A stretch of 64,000 nt of DNA, taken from NCBI GenBank assembly GCA_900766265.1, contig CAAFUS010000006.1, positions 62,001 through 126,000 on the forward strand. Reading direction: 5' to 3'. The notes beneath the pieces were generated by a model. The model had not been told where the DNA came from. It searched no databases and worked only from the letters and a program-made list of their open reading frames with translations. Below, one piece after another: positions 26,250 through 34,457 of the stretch. The number at the start of each line of letters is the position of its first letter. The stretch's first letter is position 1. A program made the position numbers and the translations under genes. Source of the DNA: Pseudomonadaceae bacterium (lineage in GTDB: Bacteria; Pseudomonadota; Gammaproteobacteria; Pseudomonadales; Pseudomonadaceae).

Positions 26250-26417
26250 ATGCCCTGGTACCTGTGGCTGCTGATCGCGATCGTACTTGGGTCGATCGTG
26301 GGCAGCCTGATGATGCTGCTCAAGACCGCACGCAAGATTCCGCTGACCGAAGAGCAGAAACAGCGCATCGCCCAGCGCAACGCGCAGGCCGATGCCGAAG
26401 ACGCGCGATATCGTTGA
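26250..26417 (+). CDS. DUF2897 family small membrane protein
   Basis: A 55-residue reading frame too short for usual gene finders. It opens MPWYLWLLIAIVLGSIVGSL (one membrane helix) followed by a charged tail with PLTEEQKQRI. This matches the DUF2897 pattern found next to pyrF in pseudomonads. AAAGGAGA lies 7 nt before the ATG. It is transcribed divergently from pyrF. Its function is unknown. Confidence 0.8.
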   Translation: MPWYLWLLIAIVLGSIVGSLMMLLKTARKIPLTEEQKQRIAQRNAQADAEDARYR

Positions 26418-26418
26418 T

Positions 26419-26448
26419 AGGGCGCTGCGCCTCACGGATCAGCGCCCC
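26419..26448. terminator. GC-rich hairpin at convergent gene ends (weak terminator candidate)
   Basis: GGGCGCTG (26420-26427) pairs with CAGCGCCC (26440-26447) across a 12-nt loop between the DUF2897 gene and the convergent lipoprotein gene. No T-run follows on either strand, so intrinsic termination is doubtful. Confidence 0.3.
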
Positions 26449-26480
26449 CTAGCCAGGCGTCCTACCTCCCTGACGCCGGC

Positions 26481-27065
26481 TCAGCGCTTGAACTCGAACT
26501 GGATTTCGGCGCCGTCGAACCTGTCACTGTCCTCGTAGGTGCTGCCAGACAGCAGCCGCGCGCTCATCTGGACCTGCCGGCGAGGCTCGGCGAACAGCGG
26601 AGGCAGGGCACGGCCGCCGTCGACGATGTCATCGACGAGGGCGAACTCATCCACCCAGTCGTCAGGCAGACTGAGGTCCAGCGGTGGCGTGCTGAGTTCG
26701 ACGTCCTTGACCGCCTGCTTCGCCGGCCTGGGCGGCTTAGCGGCGACCGCCTGAGCACCGGCCTCACTCGACTGCGGCAAGCTGATCACCACCGGAGGTG
26801 GTTTGTCGGCCTGCAGATCAGGCAGCGAAGGCGATTCGATCTCGATCGCCGGAGGCATGGAAGTGGGCGCCGTTTCGCCTGCCGGATCGGCGGGTGTCGC
26901 CGGCGCCGGCTGGGTCTCCGACTCCGTCTCGGCCGGTTTCAGGGCGCTACCGGCAGGCGGCTGCGATGCCGCGTCGGACAGCGCGTCCCGAGGCATCGGC
27001 TTTTCTCCGTCATCACAACCGACGAGCGTTGACGCGAGCAGCAGACAAACGATCCAGGGCTTCAT
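26481..27065 (-). CDS. Hypothetical lipoprotein
   Basis: A 194-residue protein with a lipoprotein signal peptide (MKPWIVCLLLASTLVGC, lipid-modified C17). The mature part is low-complexity and rich in Pro, Ala, Glu and Ser up to about residue 120. A C-terminal region with LDLSLPDDWVDEFALVDDIVDGG and SARLLSGSTYEDSDRFDGAEIQFEFKR follows. I do not recognise the family. The lipobox decides the start at ATG 27065; the longer frame begins in non-homologous sequence. It follows the MocR gene on the same strand with a 47-bp gap. Confidence 0.75.
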   Translation of the reverse strand: MKPWIVCLLLASTLVGCDDGEKPMPRDALSDAASQPPAGSALKPAETESETQPAPATPADPAGETAPTSMPPAIEIESPSLPDLQADKPPPVVISLPQSSEAGAQAVAAKPPRPAKQAVKDVELSTPPLDLSLPDDWVDEFALVDDIVDGGRALPPLFAEPRRQVQMSARLLSGSTYEDSDRFDGAEIQFEFKR

Positions 27066-27112
27066 GTTCAGCCTCTCCAGAGTCCCACCTCTGTTGGACC
27101 ACGGAATTGGCG

Positions 27113-28543
27113 CTATTGCGCCTGCTCGCACAGCTGGCTGGCGAGCGTCCCTAAGGTTCGCACCGCCTGCTCTACATTGCGCCCCCAGGGCAGCGCGCAG
27201 TTGAGCCTCACACAGTGGTTGAACTGTTCGGTGTTACTGAAGATCAGCCCCGGCGCGATGCTGATGCCCTGCTGCAACGCCTTGGCGTGAAGCTCCTTGG
27301 TATTGACCTTCACCGGCAGGCTCACCCAGAGGATGAAACCACCGATCGGCCGGGTGATCTGGGTACCTTCCGGAAAATAACGCTGCACGGCCAACTGAAA
27401 AGCGCTGAGGTTCTTTCGGTACTCCTGACGGATATAGCGCAGGTGACGGTCATAGCCACCGTTTTCCAGATAGGCGGCGACGCCCATCTGGGTCACGCTA
27501 CAGGCCGAGTGGGTACTGAACGTCTGCATCCGCAGGATTTCTTCCTGGTGCTTGCCGGCGATCATCCAGCCGATGCGCACGCCCGGCGAGAGGGTCTTTG
27601 AGAAGCTCGAGCAATAGATGACCCTGTCCTGACGGTCATTGGCCTTGAGCGCCTTGGACAGGCCCTGCTCGAACATCAGCTCGCCATAGATATCGTCTTC
27701 GATAATCTGGATATTGAAGGTTTCGGCCAGCGTCAGCAGCTGCCGCTGGCGCATGTCGGGGATGCAGCCGCCCAAGGGGTTGCTCAGTCGCGCCGTCAGC
27801 ACCAGCGTCTTGATCGGCCATTGGCTGGCAGCCAGCTGCAGCGCTTCTAGGCTGATTCCGGTGGCGGGGTCGCTGGGGATCTCGATAACCTTCAGCCCCA
27901 GCAGGTCGGCCAGCTGCAGAAGCCCATAATAGGTTGGAGACTCCGCCGCGATCAGGTCACCCGGCTTGGTCAGGACCCGCAGCGCCATTTGCAGGGCATC
28001 CACGCAGCCGTGGGTGATGACGATGTCCGACGGACTGACGACAACGCCGGCATCGCGCATGCGAATCGCGACCTGGCGCCGCAGCGGCTCGTAACCGGGG
28101 CTGAACATGTAGGCGAAGACTTCCGCACTCTGGAAGCGGGTGACCTTGGCCAGCTGCTGGTGCAGCGCCCGTACCGGCAGGTAGTCGACGTGGGGCACCG
28201 CCGCGCCGAGGGGGATCACACCTTCGCGTCGAGCCTCGCGCAACACCTGATGGATGATGCTGCTACGGGTCACCAGCGTCGGCTTCTCGACCCGCGCGAT
28301 ATCAGGGGTCGGGGCGGTCAGCGCGGGCGTCTGATGGACGTAGAATCCCGACTGTGGGCGAGCGCGGATCAGCCCCTGGTCCTCCAGGTTGGCATAGGCC
28401 TGGAGCACGGTGGCGTGGCTGACGTTGAGCTGGACGCTCATTTTGCGCACCGAGGGCACGCGCTCACCGGGACGATAGACGCCGCGGCGGATGTCTTCGG
28501 CAAGCTGGTGCGCGATACGCTGATAAAGCAACAGATTGGTCAT
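27113..28543 (-). CDS. MocR-type transcriptional regulator (GntR HTH fused to PLP aminotransferase-like domain)
   Basis: A 476-residue regulator. The N-terminal winged helix of GntR type (about 1-75) contains YRPGERVPSVRKMS and HATVLQAYANLEDQGLI. The fold type I aminotransferase-like domain follows (about 110-470). The PLP lysine is in SSFSKTLSPGVRIGWM, and the Asp that binds the ring nitrogen is in IIEDDIYGEL. Members such as GabR, PdxR and TauR sense amino compounds and bind direct repeats; a direct repeat lies just upstream (28567-28609). The target genes are not obvious. The ligand is unknown. Confidence 0.9.
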   Translation of the reverse strand: MTNLLLYQRIAHQLAEDIRRGVYRPGERVPSVRKMSVQLNVSHATVLQAYANLEDQGLIRARPQSGFYVHQTPALTAPTPDIARVEKPTLVTRSSIIHQVLREARREGVIPLGAAVPHVDYLPVRALHQQLAKVTRFQSAEVFAYMFSPGYEPLRRQVAIRMRDAGVVVSPSDIVITHGCVDALQMALRVLTKPGDLIAAESPTYYGLLQLADLLGLKVIEIPSDPATGISLEALQLAASQWPIKTLVLTARLSNPLGGCIPDMRQRQLLTLAETFNIQIIEDDIYGELMFEQGLSKALKANDRQDRVIYCSSFSKTLSPGVRIGWMIAGKHQEEILRMQTFSTHSACSVTQMGVAAYLENGGYDRHLRYIRQEYRKNLSAFQLAVQRYFPEGTQITRPIGGFILWVSLPVKVNTKELHAKALQQGISIAPGLIFSNTEQFNHCVRLNCALPWGRNVEQAVRTLGTLASQLCEQAQ

Positions 28544-28566
28544 TTTGCGGCGCCTCCGCTAACTGA

Positions 28567-28609
28567 ACCATAACAGTAGCTCAGCGGAGCGGCCTTTCAC
28601 CATAACAGT
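28567..28609. promoter_or_regulatory. Direct repeat upstream of the MocR gene (candidate autoregulatory operator)
   Basis: ACCATAACAGT occurs twice (28567-28577 and 28599-28609), with 32 nt start-to-start or about three helical turns. MocR regulators such as GabR bind paired direct repeats with similar spacing. The repeats lie 24-66 nt upstream of the regulator ATG, over its presumed promoter. Confidence 0.6.
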
Positions 28610-28651
28610 TACCTGCAGAGTGCGCGAAACAGTCGCGCCAGAGCTCGCCGG

Positions 28652-29455
28652 TTACCGCGGAGGCGCTATCCGTCCCTGATCGTCGGAGAACAGAATCTCT
28701 ACGCGGCGGTTCTGCGCCCGCCCCTGCGCCGAGGCGTTCTCGGCGATGGGGTAACGTTCGCCATAGGCCACGACGTCGATCCGCCGCGCTTCGATCCCCA
28801 GGTCGACCAACAGGTCTGCGACGGCTTGAGCGCGCGCCTTCGACAGCGCCAAGTTCTGTTCGGCCTGGCCGAGGCTGTCGCTATAGCCCTCGATTCGCAC
28901 GTTGCGCCGCTGGTTGATCTGCAGAAACTGCGCCAGTTTGAACAGCGTGCGGTTGGCCGATGGGTTCAGGGTCGCGCTGGCCGTTTCGAACAGCACGTCG
29001 CCAAGCGTCATCACCAGCCCTCGATCGGTTTCGCTGGCCGCCAGGCTCATCATCTGGTCTTCGATCCAGCGATTCTCCTGCTGCGAACTGAGCATCCTGC
29101 CTTCCCTCAAGGCAAGGCGCAGACGGTCACGCTCACGCTCGAGCAGAACGATGCGCTGCTGCGCCTTGTCGAGCTGGCTATGCTGGGTGGCGATATCGCT
29201 GTAGCGCTGGCTGAGATAGGCGTAGTGGGCAACGTCCTCGCCGCTGCCCAGGTAGCTGGAAAACCGCTCGGCACGCGCCAGTGTCTCGCCGGCGCGAACG
29301 ACGTCTTTGGGCGCGCTGCGCAGCACGTCCGGATCCGATTTGACCCGGCTGTAGGCCGCCATCGCCTCATTCAGCGCCGGACCCGACGACGGACTGGCGC
29401 AGCCGCCGAGCGCAACGCCGATAACCAGAAGCCAACCGAATCCGAAGCCCTTCAT
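28652..29455 (-). CDS. OmpA-family lipoprotein with DUF4398-like N-terminal region
   Basis: A 267-residue lipoprotein with lipobox LGGC (C19). A helical DUF4398-like segment (about 25-85) is followed by a charged coiled coil (SQLDKAQQRIVLLERERDRLRLAL, about 92-117). The peptidoglycan-binding OmpA-like domain occupies about 143-262, with LFETASATLNPSANRTL, EGYSDSLGQAEQNLALSKARAQAV and AQNRRVEI. It probably anchors the outer membrane to the wall. Its ATG overlaps the stop of the DUF4398 gene by four bases, so the two are coupled. It is the last gene of a three-gene exported-protein operon. Confidence 0.88.
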   Translation of the reverse strand: MKGFGFGWLLVIGVALGGCASPSSGPALNEAMAAYSRVKSDPDVLRSAPKDVVRAGETLARAERFSSYLGSGEDVAHYAYLSQRYSDIATQHSQLDKAQQRIVLLERERDRLRLALREGRMLSSQQENRWIEDQMMSLAASETDRGLVMTLGDVLFETASATLNPSANRTLFKLAQFLQINQRRNVRIEGYSDSLGQAEQNLALSKARAQAVADLLVDLGIEARRIDVVAYGERYPIAENASAQGRAQNRRVEILFSDDQGRIAPPR

Positions 29456-29805
29456 TGCAGTGCTCCCAGCTGCTGACGCAACCGACCGATGCGTACGGAC
29501 AGCTCGGCCAGCTGTTCCTCGCTGCGTCGATTGAGCGCGCGCGCCTCGGCCAAGCGGGCATCCAGCTCGGCCTGCTCGGCCAGCAGCCGCGCCGAACGGT
29601 TGTCGCCGCGCGCCATGGCCGCACGGGCCTCGGCGAGCTTGGCTTCGGCCAACGGCAGCTCGGCCAGCGATTCGTCAGCACCGACGGCACGCGCCTGCGC
29701 CACGGCCTGCTCGGAGAGGCGAAGCTGCTCGTTGGGGGCCGGGTCGCTGGCGCAGCCGGCGAGCAACAGCGTCGACAGCAGGAGGCAGGGAAACGAAGCA
29801 TTCAC
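29452..29805 (-). CDS. DUF4398 lipoprotein
   Basis: A 117-residue lipoprotein: lipobox LAGC (C18), then one long amphipathic helical region rich in Ala, Leu, Glu and Arg with repeated LAEAR/LAEL units. This is the DUF4398 pattern, with unknown function. It starts 12 bp after the solute-binding protein gene stop and overlaps the OmpA-like gene by 4 bp, so all three are likely one transcript. Confidence 0.85.
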   Translation of the reverse strand: MNASFPCLLLSTLLLAGCASDPAPNEQLRLSEQAVAQARAVGADESLAELPLAEAKLAEARAAMARGDNRSARLLAEQAELDARLAEARALNRRSEEQLAELSVRIGRLRQQLGALQ

Positions 29806-29817
29806 GGCGATATCTTC

Positions 29818-30639
29818 CTAGTCTTGTCCCGTACTGGCAGGCGCCAATTGCTGGCTCTTCCAGAGATCGATGTTTTTCATCAAGAGCGCGTGCGGCACCC
29901 CGGCGGCACGCAGCTGCGTCATTTTCAGCGCCAACTGCCCGCGCAGCCAGGCATCGTTACAGGCCGAGTCGTGGGACACCGCCAGATGCAGGCCGTGACT
30001 CAGTACCGGTGGGTCGAGGGGCTGCAGATCGTCGAGCAGACCCAGGGTGTCGGCCTGCACGATGGCCGAATAGCGCTCGTGCAGCACGTAGTCGCTCTCC
30101 CCCACCAGGACGCTCTGCAGCGCCTGCGTCAGGTTGGACACCGACTGCATGCGCAGGCTGTCCCGGGCGAAGGCATCGAAGGCGCGGCCGAAGCGGGTAC
30201 CTGAGACATAGGCACCGGCCCGCCCGACGAGGTCCTCGCGACTGCCGTAGAGCCAGATGTGGTCCCGACGCACCCAGGGCAGCGTTTCCAGCTCGGCGAC
30301 CGCCGGGTGGACGAAGTCCATCTCCCCGAGCCGCTCGATGCTGAGCGGCACGCCGGCGAGAATATCGACCCTTCCGCTGCGAACCTCGTCCAGGGCCTTT
30401 TCCGCATCGCCGGTGTAGAGAATCTCCAGCTTCAGGTCGACCGCATCGGTGATCTGCCGGAGCAGGTCCGCATTGGCGCCGATCAACCGCTCAGGGTGCT
30501 GCGGGTCACGCCACAGGAACGGCGGATTGTCGGCAGCGCCGGTGGCGATCACCCGATCGCATTTGCCCGCCGCACTCGCCAGCCCGGCCACGCTGAGCAT
30601 GGCGAGGAGCAGCACGGGTTTGAGCCTGGGATACCCCAT
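29818..30639 (-). CDS. Periplasmic solute-binding protein, family 3
   Basis: A 273-residue exported protein. The signal peptide is MGYPRLKPVLLLAMLSVAGLAS with cleavage near residue 23. The type II periplasmic-binding fold shows NPPFLWRDPQHPERLIGANADLLRQI at the N-lobe, DEVRSGRVDILAG and DYVLHERY. Family 3 members bind amino acids or act as sensors. No ABC permease or ATPase gene is nearby, so an ABC-transport role is not supported here. ATG 30639 is chosen because it starts the signal peptide. Confidence 0.82.
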   Translation of the reverse strand: MGYPRLKPVLLLAMLSVAGLASAAGKCDRVIATGAADNPPFLWRDPQHPERLIGANADLLRQITDAVDLKLEILYTGDAEKALDEVRSGRVDILAGVPLSIERLGEMDFVHPAVAELETLPWVRRDHIWLYGSREDLVGRAGAYVSGTRFGRAFDAFARDSLRMQSVSNLTQALQSVLVGESDYVLHERYSAIVQADTLGLLDDLQPLDPPVLSHGLHLAVSHDSACNDAWLRGQLALKMTQLRAAGVPHALLMKNIDLWKSQQLAPASTGQD

Positions 30640-30705
30640 GAATACCTCTTGCCTGCAGGACGATGCGGCGAATCTTATCATTGGCTGCAACATCGCTCGC
30701 CCATG

Positions 30706-30730
30706 AAAAAACCCGCTCCTGGGAGCGGGT
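30706..30730 (-). terminator. Rho-independent terminator of etfBA
   Basis: On the minus strand GAGCGGG-type 7-bp arms (CCCGCTC at 30712-30718 pairing with 30723-30729) close a small loop, followed by TTTTTT. It lies about 20 bp after the etfA stop. Confidence 0.85.
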
Positions 30731-30750
30731 TTTCGTCACGCGCCGGTCGA

Positions 30751-31680
30751 TCAGACCAGGCGCTCGAGCTCCGGAACGATCTCGAACAAATCGCCCACCA
30801 GACCGTAATCGGCCACTTGGAAGATCGGCGCTTCCTCGTCCTTGTTGATGGCGACGATCACCTTGGAATCCTTCATGCCCGCCAGGTGCTGGATGGCACC
30901 GGAGATACCGACCGCGATGTACAGCTGCGGCGCGACGATCTTGCCGGTCTGGCCAACCTGCATGTCGTTCGGCACGAAGCCGGCGTCGACCGCGGCGCGC
31001 GAGGCACCAACGGCTGCGCCGAGCTTGTCGGCCAGCGAATAGAGGTACTTGAAGTTGTCGCCGTTCTGCATGCCGCGACCGCCGGAAACCACGATCTTCG
31101 CGCCAGCCAGTTCGGGGCGATCGGACTTTGCCAGCTCTTCACCGACGAAGGCCGACTTGCCGGCATCGCCTGGACCGCTGATCTGCTCGACGGCAGCGGA
31201 GCCGCCCTCGGCGTTCACCGCGTCGAAACCGGTCGTACGTACGGTGATGACCTTGACCGGAGCGCTGGACTGGACGGTGGCAATGGCGTTCCCGGCGTAG
31301 ATCGGACGCTTGAAGGTGTCCGGGCTCTCGACCGCGATGATCTCGGAGATCTGATCCACGTCCAGCTGCGCAGCGACGCGGGGCAGGAAGTTCTTGCCGT
31401 TGGTGGTGGCCGCCGCCAGCACGTGGCTGTACTGCTTGGCCAGATCAGCAATCAGCGGCGCGACGTTTTCCGGCAGCTGGTTGGCATAGGCCGCATCGTC
31501 GGCGACCAGCACCTTCGACACGCCTTCGATCTTGGCAGCCGCTTCGCCGATGGCGGCGCAACCGGCGCCGGCTACCAGCACATGGATGTCGCCGCCAATG
31601 GCCTTGGCCGCCGCGACGGTATTCAGGGTCGCAGCCGCCAGGACCGCATTGTTGTGTTCAGCGATAACCAGGATAGTCAT
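30751..31680 (-). CDS. etfA: EtfA, electron-transfer flavoprotein alpha subunit
   Basis: Carries FAD and passes electrons from acyl-CoA and other dehydrogenases to ETF-ubiquinone oxidoreductase. The 309-residue protein has an N-terminal adenine-nucleotide alpha-hydrolase-like domain. The C-terminal FAD-binding signature is GGRGM near residue 202, then GASRAAVDAGFVPNDMQVGQTGKIVAPQLYIAVGISGAIQH and VAINKDEEAPIF. It begins immediately after the etfB TAA. Confidence 0.97.
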   Translation of the reverse strand: MTILVIAEHNNAVLAAATLNTVAAAKAIGGDIHVLVAGAGCAAIGEAAAKIEGVSKVLVADDAAYANQLPENVAPLIADLAKQYSHVLAAATTNGKNFLPRVAAQLDVDQISEIIAVESPDTFKRPIYAGNAIATVQSSAPVKVITVRTTGFDAVNAEGGSAAVEQISGPGDAGKSAFVGEELAKSDRPELAGAKIVVSGGRGMQNGDNFKYLYSLADKLGAAVGASRAAVDAGFVPNDMQVGQTGKIVAPQLYIAVGISGAIQHLAGMKDSKVIVAINKDEEAPIFQVADYGLVGDLFEIVPELERLV

Positions 31681-32430
31681 TTAGATTACCTTCGCCTCGT
31701 TCTTCAGTTTCTCGACCAGTTCGGCGACCGACTTGACCTTGATGCCTGCGCTGCGGGCCGCAGGCGCTTCGACCTTGAGGGTCTTGAGGGTGGAGCTGGT
31801 GGCAACCCCGAGCGCATCGGGCGTCAGCACTTCCAGCGGCTTCTTCTTGGCCTTCATGATGTTGGGCAGCGAAGCGTAGCGCGGCTCGTTCAGGCGCAGG
31901 TCGGTGGTCACGATCGCCGGCAGGTTCAGCGCGACGGTCTGCAAACCGCCATCGATCTCGCGGGTCACGTTGACCTGGTCGCCGGACACTTCGACTTTCG
32001 AGGCGAAGGTACCCTGGGCGTAGCCGGTCAGGGCGCCGAGCATCTGGCCAGTCTGGTTGTTGTCGCTGTCGATAGCCTGCTTGCCGAGAATGACCAGCTG
32101 GGGCTGTTCCTTGTCGACGACGGCCTTGAGCAGCTTGGCCACGGCCAGGGAGTTCAGCTCGTCAGCGGATTCGACCAGCACGGCACGGTCGGCGCCCAGC
32201 GCGAGGGCAGTACGCAGCTGCTCCTGGGCAGCGGTCGGACCAATGGAGACAACGACGATTTCGCTGGCAACGCCCTTCTCTTTCAGGCGTACGGCTTCTT
32301 CCACGGCGATCTCGCAGAAGGGGTTCATCGACATCTTGACGTTGGCGAGGTCGACGCCCGAGTTGTCCGCCTTGACGCGGACCTTGACGTTGTAATCGAC
32401 CACTCGTTTGACAGCTACAAGAACCTTCAT
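31681..32430 (-). CDS. etfB: EtfB, electron-transfer flavoprotein beta subunit
   Basis: AMP-binding partner of EtfA, 249 residues, opening MKVLVAVKRVVDYNVKVRVK. The family signature VRLKEKGVASEIVVVSIGP and ALGADRAVLVE follow, and the recognition loop AIDSDNNQTGQMLGALTGY is present. ATG 32430 is set by homologues; the longer frame adds an unrelated N-terminus. Transcription is divergent from etfQO across a 318-bp region with a PsrA-like operator. Confidence 0.97.
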   Translation of the reverse strand: MKVLVAVKRVVDYNVKVRVKADNSGVDLANVKMSMNPFCEIAVEEAVRLKEKGVASEIVVVSIGPTAAQEQLRTALALGADRAVLVESADELNSLAVAKLLKAVVDKEQPQLVILGKQAIDSDNNQTGQMLGALTGYAQGTFASKVEVSGDQVNVTREIDGGLQTVALNLPAIVTTDLRLNEPRYASLPNIMKAKKKPLEVLTPDALGVATSSTLKTLKVEAPAARSAGIKVKSVAELVEKLKNEAKVI

Positions 32431-32748
32431 GGATTCCTCGTTACTCTCCGGTGAATTGAATTCCGCCGAGGCGAACCGGGCCCTGCATGGCACCCCAAAC
32501 TGTGGCCAGCACCGTCTGCGCGCGCAAAACCGCTCGTATCTTGACGGCTGCCTATAGAGGGGTCAACAACGCAAATACCCCGTCATAAACCACAGATCCT
32601 CGATTCTATCAGGCTTCCAGCAAATTCAAACAAACGTTTGTATTGGACCTGCATTGGGGTGTAGATATAATCTGCCGCTCGGCCAGCCCAGGGACCGGCC
32701 TGGCCCTCCATCTTATAAAATTTCCAAGCCTTGAGTAGGAGATAGCTA
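32431..32748. other. Divergent regulatory region between etfBA and etfQO
   Basis: The 318-bp gap holds no coding frame that I can support. The left part (32431-32580) is the etfB leader. The right part contains the PsrA-like palindrome (32627-32640). An AT-rich stretch with TATAATCTGCC-like sequence (about 32665) could be a -10 for etfQO, and TTATAAAATTT near 32713 is another candidate. A TAGGAGATAGCTA ribosome site precedes etfQO. Confidence 0.5.
32627..32640. promoter_or_regulatory. PsrA-like operator in the etfBA/etfQO divergent region
   Basis: CAAACAAACGTTTG matches the Pseudomonas PsrA box pattern [G/C]AAAC-N(2-4)-GTTT[G/C], with N4. It also contains the perfect 12-bp palindrome ACAAACGTTTGT (32630-32641). 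PsrA is a TetR-type sensor of long-chain fatty acids, and the etf genes belong to its known target set in pseudomonads, since acyl-CoA dehydrogenases donate electrons to ETF. Confidence 0.7.
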
Positions 32749-34401
32749 ATGGAACGCGAATACATGGAATTCGACGTCGTCATCGTCGGTGCCGGCCCCG
32801 CGGGCCTGTCGGCTGCCTGCCGGCTGAAGCAGAAAGCCGCCGACGCCGGCCAGGAGATCAGTGTCTGCGTCGTCGAAAAAGGATCGGAGGTTGGCGCTCA
32901 CATTCTCTCCGGCGCCGTGTTCGAGCCCCGTGCGCTCAACGAGCTGTTTCCCGACTGGAAGGCCCTTGGCGCGCCACTGAACACACCGGTCAAGCGCGAT
33001 GACATCTACCTGCTCAACAGCGCCGAAAAAGCCACGAAGGTGCCCAACTTCTTCGTGCCCAAGCCGATGCACAACGAAGGCAACTACATCATCTCCCTTG
33101 GCAACCTGTGCCGCTGGCTGGCGCAGCAGGCTGAAAACCTGGGCGTCGAGATTTACCCGGGCTTTGCCGCCCAGGAAGCCCTGATCGACGAACAGGGCAT
33201 CGTTCGCGGCATCATCACCGGTGACCTGGGCGTCGACCGTGAAGGCAATCCTAAGGAAGGCGTCTATACACCCGGCATGGAGTTGCGCGGCAAATACACG
33301 CTGTTCGCCGAAGGCTGCCGCGGCCATATCGGCAAACAGCTGATCAAGCGCTTCCAGCTTAGCGCCAACGTCGATCCGCAGCACTACGGCATCGGCATCA
33401 AGGAGCTCTGGGAAATCGATCCGGCCAAGCACGAGCAGGGCCTGGTCGTGCACACCTCCGGCTGGCCGCTGAACAAGGAAAACCCGGGCGGCTCATTCCT
33501 GTATCACCTGGAGAACAACCAGGTCGTGGTCGGGTTGATCGTCGACCTCGCCTACAGTAACCCGCACCTGTCGCCGTTCGACGAGTTCCAGCGCTATAAG
33601 CACCACCCGGTCATCAAGCAGTACCTCGAAGGCGGCAAGCGGATCTCCTACGGTGCGCGCGCACTGGTCAAGGGTGGCTTCAACTCCCTGCCGAAGATGG
33701 TCTTCCCCGGCGGTGCGCTCATCGGCTGCGACCTAGGCACGCTCAACGCCGCCAAGATCAAGGGCAGCCACACCGCCATGAAATCCGGCATGCTGGCCGC
33801 CGAAGCTATCGCCGCCGCCCTGGCCGAAGGCCGCGAAGCCGACGAACTGACCAACTACGTCGAAGGGTTCAAGGCGAGCTGGCTACATGCAGAGCTCTAC
33901 CAGAGCCGCAACTTCGGTCCGGCGATGCACAAGTTCGGCCCGATCATGGGTCCGGCTTTCAGCTTCGTCGAATACAACCTGCTGGGCGCAAAGCTCCCCT
34001 TCACGCTGCGTGATACCCGCATGGACCACACCTGCCTGAAAAAAGCCGCGGATGCCGAGAAGATCAGCTATCCCAAGCCGGACGGCAAGATCAGCTTCGA
34101 CAAGCTCAGCTCGGTGTTCCTCTCCAACACCAACCACGAGGAAGATCAGCCGGTACACCTGAAGCTGACCGACCCGAGCATCCCGATCGACAAGAACCTG
34201 CCGCTCTACGACGAACCGGCGCAGCGCTATTGCCCGGCCGGCGTTTACGAGGTGGTGGCCAACGACGATGGCAGCAAGCGCTTCCAGATCAACGCGCAGA
34301 ACTGCGTGCACTGCAAGACCTGCGACATCAAGGACCCGGCGCAGAACATCACCTGGGTGGCCCCCGAAGGTACCGGCGGGCCGAACTACCCCAACATGTA
34401 A
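32749..34401 (+). CDS. etfD: Electron-transfer flavoprotein-ubiquinone oxidoreductase
   Basis: Membrane-associated FAD and 4Fe-4S enzyme (ETF-QO, also called etfQO or PA2953-type) that moves electrons from ETF to ubiquinone. The 550-residue protein has the FAD motif GAGPAGLSAACRL near residue 13. The C-terminal cluster ligands lie in YCPAGVYEV and CVHCKTCDIKDP, ending AQNITWVAPEGTGGPNYPNM. It opens MEREYMEFDVVIV, in agreement with Pseudomonas orthologues. It is divergent from etfBA, and an intrinsic terminator follows. Confidence 0.97.
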   Translation: MEREYMEFDVVIVGAGPAGLSAACRLKQKAADAGQEISVCVVEKGSEVGAHILSGAVFEPRALNELFPDWKALGAPLNTPVKRDDIYLLNSAEKATKVPNFFVPKPMHNEGNYIISLGNLCRWLAQQAENLGVEIYPGFAAQEALIDEQGIVRGIITGDLGVDREGNPKEGVYTPGMELRGKYTLFAEGCRGHIGKQLIKRFQLSANVDPQHYGIGIKELWEIDPAKHEQGLVVHTSGWPLNKENPGGSFLYHLENNQVVVGLIVDLAYSNPHLSPFDEFQRYKHHPVIKQYLEGGKRISYGARALVKGGFNSLPKMVFPGGALIGCDLGTLNAAKIKGSHTAMKSGMLAAEAIAAALAEGREADELTNYVEGFKASWLHAELYQSRNFGPAMHKFGPIMGPAFSFVEYNLLGAKLPFTLRDTRMDHTCLKKAADAEKISYPKPDGKISFDKLSSVFLSNTNHEEDQPVHLKLTDPSIPIDKNLPLYDEPAQRYCPAGVYEVVANDDGSKRFQINAQNCVHCKTCDIKDPAQNITWVAPEGTGGPNYPNM

Positions 34402-34404
34402 GAC

Positions 34405-34432
34405 AAAAAAGGCTCCCTCGGGAGCCTTTTTT
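34405..34432. terminator. Bidirectional intrinsic terminator after etfQO
   Basis: AAAAAA, then GGCTCC-CTCG-GGAGCC (6-bp stem and CTCG tetraloop), then TTTTTT. The symmetric A/T runs let it serve both etfQO (plus) and the convergent DUF1285 gene (minus), whose stop is at 34458. Confidence 0.92.
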
Positions 34433-34457
34433 ACAACCGTCCGACGCGCTTCGCCGG

